Notes under the pieces: model-generated
Seen by the model: only the letters and a program-made list of their open reading frames with translations
Told to the model about the DNA's origin: nothing
Databases searched by the model: none
NCBI GenBank assembly: GCA_964452325.1
Contig: CAYVLB010000103.1
Coordinates: forward strand, 1 to 6,085
Reading direction: 5' to 3'
Source: JALVCQ01 sp964452325
GTDB lineage: Bacteria; Bacteroidota; Bacteroidia; JAADEI01; JALVCQ01
Length of the DNA stretch: 6,085 nt
Made by a program: the position numbers and the translations under genes
In this document: positions 1-5,637 of the stretch, in pieces
Layout of the letters: every line of letters begins with the position of its first letter
How positions within the stretch are numbered: the stretch's first letter is position 1

Positions 1-485
1 GTAGAATAGCGCAATTCGGGAAGCACATGCCAAATATCCTCACAGATTGTAAAACCAATACGCTCACCCGCCTTTTCCACAACGAGCACGCCATCTCCTG
101 GCTCATAATAGCGACATTCATCGAAAACATCATAGGACGGGAGCAGGTGCTTATCATAGATCTGCACTTCTCCACCCGAGTAATAAAACAGAGAGTTGAA
201 AATAGAACGTCCGTACTTTGACGGATTTCGACGGATTCCTCCCACTACGACATCCAATTCCGCCGGTAACATTTCCTGCAACTTGTGCACCGCTGCCTCA
301 CACACCTCTACAAAAGAAGGTCGAAACAAAAGGTCCAACGGCGGATAACCACACAATGCCAATTCAGGGAATACCACCAAAGAGGCCCCTTCCACATAGG
401 CCCGTTGGGAATAAGCAACTATTTTTTGCAAATTATGGAGAACATCTCCGACAATCGTGTTGATTTGGGCAAGCGCGATTTTCAT
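1..485 (-). CDS. nadE: Glutamine-dependent NAD+ synthetase, N-terminal part (runs off the window)
   Basis: This is the first 161 residues of a cytoplasmic enzyme that makes NAD+ from deamido-NAD+, ATP and glutamine in the last step of NAD synthesis. The visible part is the nitrilase-fold glutaminase domain that releases ammonia. It opens with MKIALAQINTIVGD, typical of the compact (about 540-residue) bacterial form. The Glu-Lys-Cys triad is present: E41 in VVFPELALCGYPP, K112 in YDKHLLPSYDVFDE, and C148 in ICEDIW. The C-terminal ATP-dependent synthetase domain would lie beyond base 1 and cannot be checked. The reading frame is open to the window edge with no stop. The ATG at 485 is chosen because the family's N-terminus begins exactly there. 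A good Bacteroidota promoter lies just upstream (518-548). I recall nadE being close to gldB in other Bacteroidota, which fits here, but I have not checked this. Confidence 0.95.
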   Translation of the reverse strand, partial: MKIALAQINTIVGDVLHNLQKIVAYSQRAYVEGASLVVFPELALCGYPPLDLLFRPSFVEVCEAAVHKLQEMLPAELDVVVGGIRRNPSKYGRSIFNSLFYYSGGEVQIYDKHLLPSYDVFDECRYYEPGDGVLVVEKAGERIGFTICEDIWHVLPELRYS

Positions 486-517
486 CGGGAAGCAATACTT
501 ATCTTGCAACAAAGGGG

Positions 518-548
518 CAAAGGTAAAGGCATTAAAAAAGGGGGCAAA
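518..548 (-). promoter_or_regulatory. nadE promoter, Bacteroidota -33/-7 type
   Basis: Reading the minus strand, TTTG (548-545) is followed after exactly 19 bases by TACCTTTG (525-518). This matches the Bacteroidota primary-sigma consensus (TTTG, 17-23 bases, TAnnTTTG) at every fixed position. It is the only promoter in the window where both boxes are perfect. Transcription would start near 511, giving a leader of about 25 bases before the nadE ATG. The -33 box lies within the loop and 3' arm of the terminator of the preceding gene. The match is read directly; the function is inferred. Confidence 0.7.
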
Positions 549-556
549 TGCCCCCT
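534..556 (-). terminator. Rho-independent terminator of the outer-membrane barrel gene
   Basis: On the minus strand a perfect stem (GGGGGC/GCCCCC, extended by one A-T pair) with the four-base loop ATTT is followed at once by six T's. It begins 27 bases after the TAA of the barrel gene, so it should end that transcript. This separates the barrel gene from nadE downstream, which has its own promoter. It is the only convincing intrinsic terminator I see in the window. Confidence 0.85.
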
Positions 557-583
557 AATGCATCATCAGAACACCAATGATTT

Positions 584-1285
584 TTAGAATAATACGCCCA
601 GTTCCAAGCCAATTCCGATTGGCTTGAAACTGACATTATCCGCCGCATACCCAGATAGTCCCAGCCCACCATTGGCAGGGTTTTCAGTAATGGTTTTCTT
701 TGTGGTAATGTCCATAAAGTAGTTCTCAAAACGAATGGCACCTACCAAAGCTGTTTTCCCTCCCAGCGAGTATTGGCCACCTACACCCATTACCATCCCC
801 ACCCCTAGCGGATTGTATTTTACAGGCACCTCTGGAAGTTCGCTACCACCACGGGTAATGACTCCTTTCGACTTTACCCCTACACTCAGCAACGCACCAA
901 ATCGGGCAAAATAGGTCATATATCCAATTTCGTTGGTCCGAAGCACCATGGATACCGGGATGGTAATGTGTTGCAATTTATGATGGATCGAAGCCTGAAC
1001 GGCATCTATATCTGTCACGGAATATTTCACACCATTCATATGATGATAAATCCCCACTGCAACCGCATAATTAGGTGATAGCGCTTTCTCACCGTAGAGG
1101 CCATAACTAAACCCGACAACAATGCCTTCATTGGCAGCCTTCACATCTGGCTTGCGCGATTCAGCTTTGGTCCAGTAAATTATCGGGTTCCCCTTTACAC
1201 CGAATTGAAAGCCCTGGGCATTCAGAAGGTTGGCAGCAAGTGATGAAGCAGCCAATACAACGAGAGCGATAACTTTGCACTTCAT
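584..1285 (-). CDS. Outer-membrane beta-barrel protein (PF13568-like, PorT-family-type small porin)
   Basis: This 233-residue protein has an N-terminal signal peptide: MKCK, then a hydrophobic stretch to about residue 21, with likely cleavage after A23 in LNAQ. The rest alternates polar and hydrophobic residues in Gly- and aromatic-rich strands (GFQFGVKG, VVGFSYGLYGEKAL, AVAVGIYHHM). It contains the LQHITIPVSMVLR strand typical of the outer membrane beta-barrel family, and ends in a hydrophobic strand finishing with Phe (IGLELGVLF), the usual outer-membrane insertion signal. The size and pattern suggest an eight-stranded barrel. Databases often name such proteins 'PorT family', but I do not see the specific signature of the type IX secretion protein PorT, so no secretion role is claimed. 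The ATG at 1285 is supported by the signal peptide. The gene stands alone between a terminator (534-556) and the divergent gldB. Confidence 0.8.
   Translation of the reverse strand: MKCKVIALVVLAASSLAANLLNAQGFQFGVKGNPIIYWTKAESRKPDVKAANEGIVVGFSYGLYGEKALSPNYAVAVGIYHHMNGVKYSVTDIDAVQASIHHKLQHITIPVSMVLRTNEIGYMTYFARFGALLSVGVKSKGVITRGGSELPEVPVKYNPLGVGMVMGVGGQYSLGGKTALVGAIRFENYFMDITTKKTITENPANGGLGLSGYAADNVSFKPIGIGLELGVLF
1270..1277 (+). promoter_or_regulatory. Candidate gldB promoter (-7 box)
   Basis: TAACTTTG matches the Bacteroidota -7 consensus TAnnTTTG in full. It lies on the plus strand 34 bases before the gldB ATG, giving an expected leader of about 28 bases, and sits inside the first codons of the divergent barrel gene. 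The same octamer occurs upstream of the gene at 3174. No good TTTG -33 box is visible at the usual spacing (1247-1250 is AGCA), so the assignment rests on the -7 box and position. Confidence 0.5.
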
Positions 1286-1304
1286 AATTAACTCGAGTTT
1301 GCGG

Positions 1305-1312
1305 CAAATTTA
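1305..1312 (-). promoter_or_regulatory. Candidate promoter (-7 box) of the outer-membrane barrel gene
   Basis: On the minus strand TAAATTTG (1312-1305) fits TAnnTTTG exactly. It lies 19 bases before the barrel gene's ATG at 1285, so the predicted leader is only about 13 bases. The box overlaps the A of the gldB start codon, and the -33 region would fall within the gldB signal-peptide codons, where I see no TTTG. The position is good but the -33 support is weak. Confidence 0.5.
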
Positions 1313-2349
1313 TGAAACCGAAGCTGGGGGCATGGTTTTGCATGCTGGGACTTTGGGGAGCTATTGCTTGGGGATGCCAACATTTTGAACCGGAAGCACT
1401 TCGGAGATTACCCCTACCGAATGTGCACATCCTACGTTTTGACAGCTTACTGTTTTCAATCCCTTTGCAGTCGTTCGACACCCAAGTTGTCCAATTGATG
1501 CGACAATACCCGATCCCTTCCGAAGCCTATTTTCATTTTGTGATGGGATTGCCCAGCAACGACTCGGTGCTAATCTCACGACTCCAACAAGTAGTAAGGG
1601 ATCGCTATTCCCAAGTGCTGTTCCAAGATATTCTCCAGGCTTATCCATCATTAGCTCCTATCGAGTCGGCACTACAAGCCCCACTTCGTCGGTATCAATT
1701 TTACCTTCAAGTGGATTCTGTCCCACACTTTTTTTCTTATATCTCTTTTTTCTCTTATGCCGTCATCACTTATGGGAAGTGGGTAGGTATCGGATTGGAC
1801 ATGTATTTAGGGCCCCACTACCGATTCTATCCGGCCACTATCCAACACCAATATCTTATCCGGCGCCGAAGCAGTACCTATCTCGTTCCCCAGGTGATGA
1901 AGGCCTTATTCGCTCGCCATTTTCCGGTGGATTCTTTCACAGACTATACCCTCATCAGCCATGCCATATACGAAGGAAAAAAACTATACTTCCTCGACCT
2001 CACACTCCCGCACCTTCCAGATTCGATAAAAATCGAATACACAGCGCAGGAAATGGAATGGGTCGAGGATAATGAGGCAGAGCTATGGACATTCATGATA
2101 GAACAAGAATTGCTCTTCAATTCGAAACCACGAACGGTTGGGCGCTTTTTCAATGAAGCACCTTTTACCAACTACGCGGGAATTCCCCAAGATGCACCAC
2201 CACGCCTGGGCGAATGGATCGGGTGGCAAATTGTTCGTTCATACATGAAAAAGCACCCTGAAATATCTCCCCTCGAACTCTTTGCTGAAAAGGACTATCA
2301 AAAGATCTTTCAGCAATCGGGGTATCGCCCAAAAGTCCGTTATTTCTGA
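1312..2349 (+). CDS. gldB: Gliding motility lipoprotein GldB
   Basis: This 345-residue protein is a cell-envelope lipoprotein. GldB is required for gliding in Flavobacterium and for stability of the Gld/type IX secretion machinery; its biochemical role is not settled. Family landmarks are present in order: GIGLDMYLG (159-167), YLIRRRSSTYLVPQVMKAL (181-199), HAIYEGKKLYFLD (217-229), YTAQEMEWVEDNEAELW (243-259), APFTNYAG (283-290), GEWIGWQIVRSYM (300-312) and the C-terminal IFQQSGYRPK (332-341). The signal peptide ends at C22, the likely acylated residue. The lipobox there is unusual (A-W-G-C, with Trp at -2). The ATG at 1312 starts directly at a plausible signal peptide. The partner gldC, which commonly follows gldB, is absent: the next gene (miaE) is on the other strand and overlaps the gldB end by 10 bases. 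A GldB-like protein alone does not prove that the organism glides. Confidence 0.92.
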   Translation: MKPKLGAWFCMLGLWGAIAWGCQHFEPEALRRLPLPNVHILRFDSLLFSIPLQSFDTQVVQLMRQYPIPSEAYFHFVMGLPSNDSVLISRLQQVVRDRYSQVLFQDILQAYPSLAPIESALQAPLRRYQFYLQVDSVPHFFSYISFFSYAVITYGKWVGIGLDMYLGPHYRFYPATIQHQYLIRRRSSTYLVPQVMKALFARHFPVDSFTDYTLISHAIYEGKKLYFLDLTLPHLPDSIKIEYTAQEMEWVEDNEAELWTFMIEQELLFNSKPRTVGRFFNEAPFTNYAGIPQDAPPRLGEWIGWQIVRSYMKKHPEISPLELFAEKDYQKIFQQSGYRPKVRYF

Positions 2350-2936
2350 GCCAATCCATCATGCATGCGATCCAATCGGCGAGCCATTTGCTGTAAGATT
2401 TCCGCCTCGTAAGCCAGCCCTTCCTCCCAACGTTGACGAACGTTTTCCTCTCTAAAGTACACTTCGGCTAATTCAAGAAATGTCCGATAATGACGAGCCT
2501 CACTAATCATTAAATCGTGGTAAAAGCGGGCAAGATCGCTGTCGGCTACTTGTTCAGACAACAGGCGAAACCGCTCGCAACTGCGCGCCTCGATGAGCGC
2601 ACCGACTACCAAACGGTCTAGCAATTGGATATCTCGTCCTTGCCCTCGTCGAACCCATCCCATCAACTGATTGGCATACTCATCTTTACGGGGTGGACCC
2701 AATGAGAGGCCCCGTTTCCATAATTCGTGGAGCACCATTCGAAAATGCCCCCATTCTTCCGAGACAACAGGAGCCAACGTCCTGACCAATTCAACGCAAT
2801 TGGAATAATGGACAATCAATGAGATACAACTGCTGGCTGCCTTTTGTTCGAGCCATGCATGGTCGGTAAGGATTACTTCAAGCGACTGCGTTGCCAAACG
2901 AGCCCAATAAGGGTCTGATGGAAGACGTAAACCCAT
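2340..2936 (-). CDS. miaE: tRNA-(ms2io6A)-hydroxylase MiaE (diiron)
   Basis: MiaE is an oxygen-dependent, cytoplasmic diiron enzyme that hydroxylates the isopentenyl group of ms2i6A at position 37 of tRNAs reading UNN codons. With the start at 2936 the protein has 198 residues, the usual family length. The diiron pattern is complete: E30 (DHAWLEQKAA), E61-x-x-H64 (EEWGHF), E116 (EARSCERF) and E146-x-x-H149 (SEARHY). The start at 2936 (MGLRLPSDPYW) matches the family's N-terminus. In-frame ATGs at 2972 and 2960 would add 12 or 8 residues of unrelated character, and any start further upstream would read through the tRNA gene. There is no promoter box in the 46 bases between tRNA and gene, so it is probably cotranscribed with the tRNA-Leu. 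The 3' end overlaps gldB tail to tail, without a visible terminator. Confidence 0.93.
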   Translation of the reverse strand: MGLRLPSDPYWARLATQSLEVILTDHAWLEQKAASSCISLIVHYSNCVELVRTLAPVVSEEWGHFRMVLHELWKRGLSLGPPRKDEYANQLMGWVRRGQGRDIQLLDRLVVGALIEARSCERFRLLSEQVADSDLARFYHDLMISEARHYRTFLELAEVYFREENVRQRWEEGLAYEAEILQQMARRLDRMHDGLAQK

Positions 2937-2982
2937 CAACGGACGCCCGCCGGAAACCATATTGCATTGCATAGACCAACAG

Positions 2983-3064
2983 TGCCGAAGGGGGGACTCG
3001 AACCCCCATGCCTTACGGCACACGCTCCTGAGGCGTGCGTGTCTACCAATTCCACCACTTCGGC
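2983..3064 (-). tRNA. tRNA-Leu, anticodon CAG
   Basis: The 82-base gene folds into a full class II cloverleaf. It has a 7-bp acceptor stem (GCCGAAG/CTTCGGC) with discriminator A (2983) and a D arm with the GTGG...GGTAGACAC pattern. The anticodon stem is CACGC/GCGTG with loop CTCAGGA, giving anticodon CAG (3028-3030), which reads CUG. The long variable arm (TGCC-GTAA-GGCA) is typical of leucine tRNA, and the T arm is GGGGG-TTCGAGT-CCCCC. The 3' CCA is not encoded (the bases after the discriminator are CTG), so it must be added enzymatically. Base 37 is G, so this tRNA is not itself a substrate of the i6A/MiaE pathway. Confidence 0.97.
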
Positions 3065-3074
3065 AGTAGGAATG

Positions 3075-3082
3075 CAAAATTA
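3075..3082 (-). promoter_or_regulatory. Promoter (-7 box) of the tRNA-Leu/miaE unit
   Basis: On the minus strand TAATTTTG (3082-3075) is a full match to TAnnTTTG and lies 10 bases before the 5' end of the mature tRNA. Transcription would begin around 3068, almost at the tRNA itself. The -33 region is only a partial match (CCTG about 18 bases upstream). As no other promoter box lies before miaE, this one probably serves both. Confidence 0.6.
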
Positions 3083-3140
3083 CCCCCTTAGGGCTAAAAA
3101 CAGGAGTTCAACTTGGAACGCCATCAATTGAATTTTCCAT

Positions 3141-3148
3141 TAACTTTG
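3141..3148 (+). promoter_or_regulatory. Promoter (-7 box) of the 3174-5637 operon
   Basis: TAACTTTG (3141-3148) fits the Bacteroidota -7 consensus. It predicts transcription from about 3154 and a leader of about 20 bases to the ATG at 3174. This makes the in-frame TTG at 3156 an unlikely start, since it would be at the very end of the transcript. No TTTG stands at the normal -33 distance; the nearest upstream TTG (3113-3115) is 25 bases away. The 109-base gap between tRNA-Leu and this gene holds only the two divergent promoters. Confidence 0.55.
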
Positions 3149-3173
3149 TAGCAGGTTGGCTACCCTTAACACC

Positions 3174-4784
3174 ATGATTACATTTTCATTCGAGCACTTG
3201 CATGCATTAGTGCACTCACTGAATGAAGCAGAACACCGGCGCTTTTGGAATTATCTTACATCCAAACGTCGAAGCAAACAACTGGTAGAGCTATATTCCG
3301 CATTACGGGCCAATGTAGCCAAACAACGCTATCACTACGAAAAGATATTATCTCCCACGGTATTCCGTGCCCTGACAGTACTTCAGCGACGATTGCGCAA
3401 CGAAATTCATGCCTTCCTGATTCGAGATTCGCACCATACTTCGCTTTATCAATATATCTTAATCATTCAACTTTTGAGCGAACGGGGGCTTTTTGAGCAA
3501 GCCTATCAATTGCTAGAGGAAATCCTTCGACGTCCCCCTGCCTTCATTGGAGAAGACTTGCACCTACTACTCATCCGCTACCGAGTATTTTTATTGCGAA
3601 TGATGTACGTAGCCAATCCGTCTTCGGTCAACCTCAATGATATCCGCACTGAACTATACCAGTACACCCAGGCCTTTATCGCACGGATAGAAAACGAAAT
3701 CACCCAACTCGAAGTCCGCCACCTTTACAATCAACCCAATCACCATACCATCTTAACACCCCCAAAAATCAATCAGATACTCGATCAACTCCATCAAACA
3801 TTCCAACAATACAAGTCCCTTCGCCCTTCATCACCTTTTCTTTCCGAATTGGAACTGGACCTCCAAATTGCCGAAGCCGCCCTCCAAGAAGTTATGGCCC
3901 AGCATGGCAAGAGCCTGCCCCACAAACCCAATTATAATGACCTACTCAAGATACTATTTAAGAACTCTAACACTTCATTGATTGACTTCGAATCGATACT
4001 TCGCCACATTGCTAGCTTTAGTGAAACGGTACTTATGTTGTTGTTATCACTTAAAATCAATACTGCGGAGGCTGTCTTTCAACGAATGGATGAGTATGTT
4101 GCATGGGCCCAACAACATTTGCCCACTTCATTACATCGATGGATGGACCTTGAGTTGTTGTTGGCTGAAGCCCACGTAAAAGGAAGTATTCTAAATTTAC
4201 CCTATTCGTCAGACCTACTCCAAAAACTAATGCCCTCACTCCAAAGGCAATCCCTCGCTGTATACTCCCCCATTACCCAGCGGATTATTACGTTGTATGC
4301 TGCAGCCAACTATTACGCCGATAACAATTATCGCATGGCACTTCGAATAGTACGATATTATCTTACTTACCACTATCGGACATTACCTGTTTCATGGATG
4401 ACACAAACAATGGTTGCAATTTGGATGGTAATTCTCTTTGAAACCGGCCAGCACAAAGACCTCCGAAAACTAATTCGATACGAGCTGGCACAATGGACCT
4501 TCCCAAAGGAGTCCATACCCCTAAAACATCTTATCAAACTCCTTTCGAATAACTACAATCAGTGGCAACCCAATAAGCCCCTCAAGGGAAGTGATGAGTT
4601 TCGAGCACGCATCTTGGAAGAAGTCACCCAATCAAAATATGCATTTATGAATCAAGCGCCCCAACCCTACCACATGTTTTTCGACTATCTCTCATGGATT
4701 GACGCAATGGAAGGGAAAGGAAGTTATGCTCAGTTAATTCAAGCAAAATATCATGCCTTGAAGCAACTTCAACCCACTGTCTAA
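3174..4784 (+). CDS. Uncharacterised Bacteroidota helical protein
   Basis: This 536-residue protein has no signal peptide and no clear membrane segment, so it is probably cytoplasmic. Function unknown. It is almost wholly alpha-helical, rich in Leu, Gln, Tyr and His, and reads like a solenoid of helical pairs. The N-terminus (residues 9-28, LHALVHSLNEAEHRRFWNYL) followed by LVELYSAL (37-44), a helix LQRRLRNEIHAFLI (70-83) and the TPR-like LLSERGLFEQAYQLLEEIL (100-118) resembles a common but unnamed Bacteroidota family ('L..L..SL...EKR.F..', then 'GLY.QA..LL.KA'); that resemblance is from memory. I see no catalytic motif, so a scaffold or protein-binding role is a guess. The ATG at 3174 is preferred over the TTG at 3156 because of promoter distance and because the family begins near there. 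The hydrolase gene starts 4 bases after its TAA, implying cotranscription. Confidence 0.8.
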   Translation: MITFSFEHLHALVHSLNEAEHRRFWNYLTSKRRSKQLVELYSALRANVAKQRYHYEKILSPTVFRALTVLQRRLRNEIHAFLIRDSHHTSLYQYILIIQLLSERGLFEQAYQLLEEILRRPPAFIGEDLHLLLIRYRVFLLRMMYVANPSSVNLNDIRTELYQYTQAFIARIENEITQLEVRHLYNQPNHHTILTPPKINQILDQLHQTFQQYKSLRPSSPFLSELELDLQIAEAALQEVMAQHGKSLPHKPNYNDLLKILFKNSNTSLIDFESILRHIASFSETVLMLLLSLKINTAEAVFQRMDEYVAWAQQHLPTSLHRWMDLELLLAEAHVKGSILNLPYSSDLLQKLMPSLQRQSLAVYSPITQRIITLYAAANYYADNNYRMALRIVRYYLTYHYRTLPVSWMTQTMVAIWMVILFETGQHKDLRKLIRYELAQWTFPKESIPLKHLIKLLSNNYNQWQPNKPLKGSDEFRARILEEVTQSKYAFMNQAPQPYHMFFDYLSWIDAMEGKGSYAQLIQAKYHALKQLQPTV

Positions 4785-4788
4785 CGCC

Positions 4789-5637
4789 ATGACACGTCTC
4801 AATGATTCGGGTATCCTTACTACACGGGCAAAACGTCCCATTGTCTGGGATGTAACATTGCCTGACCAATACCCTTGTCCTTTAGTCATTTTTGCCCACG
4901 GTTTCAAAGGCTTTAAGGATTGGGGTGCTTGGAATATGATGGCACATGAATTGTCCCTGCACGGGATCGGCATGATAAAATTTAATTTTTCCCATAATGG
5001 AACCTCCCCTGAGCATCCCACCGAGTTCACCGATCTGGAGGCCTTCGGGCAAAATACCATATCCACAGAAGTAGGAGACTTCCAACGCATCATAGAGTTT
5101 GTATTGTCCGAAAAACCTGAGTGGGCCCAATGGATTGATACCCAACGGTTATGGCTGATGGGCCATTCCCGGGGAGGTGGTGTGGCATTGGTAACCCTAT
5201 TGGAACATCCGAAGGTACGTGGAGCCATTACGCTCGCTTCAATCAACCACTTCGATCGGTGGGACGAAACCACCTTAAAGCAGTGGCAAAAGGCCGGTGT
5301 TATTTACATTGAAAATACCCGTACCGGCCAACAAATGCCCCTTTACTACTCACTGGCCGAAGACATCATTCAACACTCGGAACGGTTCGACCTGGCCGCA
5401 CGCTTGCCCGGAGAGTGTCGTCCTATCCTCATACTCCATGGTAAAATGGACTCCACCGTTCCATACCAAGAAGCCATGCAACTATTTGAATGGGCACCCA
5501 ACGCCGAACTATGCATCCATCCTCGTGCCGACCACGCCTTCAACACACGCCACCCATGGCAGGAAAAATGGTTGCCTGAACCCATGAGATGGGTCATCCA
5601 TAATACGGTATCTTTCATTGAAGCTACCGCCGAATAA
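4789..5637 (+). CDS. Alpha/beta hydrolase (dienelactone hydrolase/S33-like fold)
   Basis: This 282-residue protein has no signal peptide and is a probable cytoplasmic serine hydrolase; its substrate cannot be read from sequence. The fold markers are in order: strand PLVIFAHGFKGFKDW (31-45), whose HG (37-38) marks the oxyanion loop; the nucleophile elbow GHSRGG with S127; the acid D221 in ILHGKMDSTVPY; and the base H249 in RADHAFNTRHPW. The triad is therefore complete and the enzyme should be active. A cap-like insert lies between strands (about 155-205, Trp-rich). Esterase or peptidase-like activity on small substrates is the plain reading; an acyl-transferase role is possible. The ATG at 4789 follows the previous stop by 4 bases, so the two genes are almost surely one transcript. 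Its last 14 bases overlap the end of the opposing hydrolase gene. Confidence 0.88.
   Translation: MTRLNDSGILTTRAKRPIVWDVTLPDQYPCPLVIFAHGFKGFKDWGAWNMMAHELSLHGIGMIKFNFSHNGTSPEHPTEFTDLEAFGQNTISTEVGDFQRIIEFVLSEKPEWAQWIDTQRLWLMGHSRGGGVALVTLLEHPKVRGAITLASINHFDRWDETTLKQWQKAGVIYIENTRTGQQMPLYYSLAEDIIQHSERFDLAARLPGECRPILILHGKMDSTVPYQEAMQLFEWAPNAELCIHPRADHAFNTRHPWQEKWLPEPMRWVIHNTVSFIEATAE

Noticed and set aside
1..485. Plus-strand open frames at 27-221, 218-463 and 285-587
   Set aside because: They are shadows of the minus-strand nadE frame, which carries the full nitrilase triad; their translations show no recognisable domain.
584..1285. Calling the barrel protein PorT of the type IX secretion system because it neighbours gldB
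   Set aside because: It shares the broad barrel family and length, but I do not see the specific PorT sequence pattern; the neighbour alone is not enough.
1312..2349. GldB as an active zinc peptidase
   Set aside because: There is no HExxH motif; the conserved helix region here reads HAIYEGKKLYF, so no metal site can be supported.
2983..3064. The idea that MiaE modifies the neighbouring tRNA-Leu
   Set aside because: MiaE acts on ms2i6A37 in tRNAs reading UNN codons; this tRNA has anticodon CAG and G at position 37.
2937..3077. A longer miaE reading frame starting at 3077
   Set aside because: The added N-terminus is the translation of the tRNA-Leu gene (GGIGRHARLR... is a well-known tRNA artefact). 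The family's N-terminus fits the ATG at 2936.
3156..3173. TTG start six codons upstream for the helical protein
   Set aside because: It would lie within a base or two of the predicted transcription start, and a normal ATG follows at 3174 with a suitable leader.
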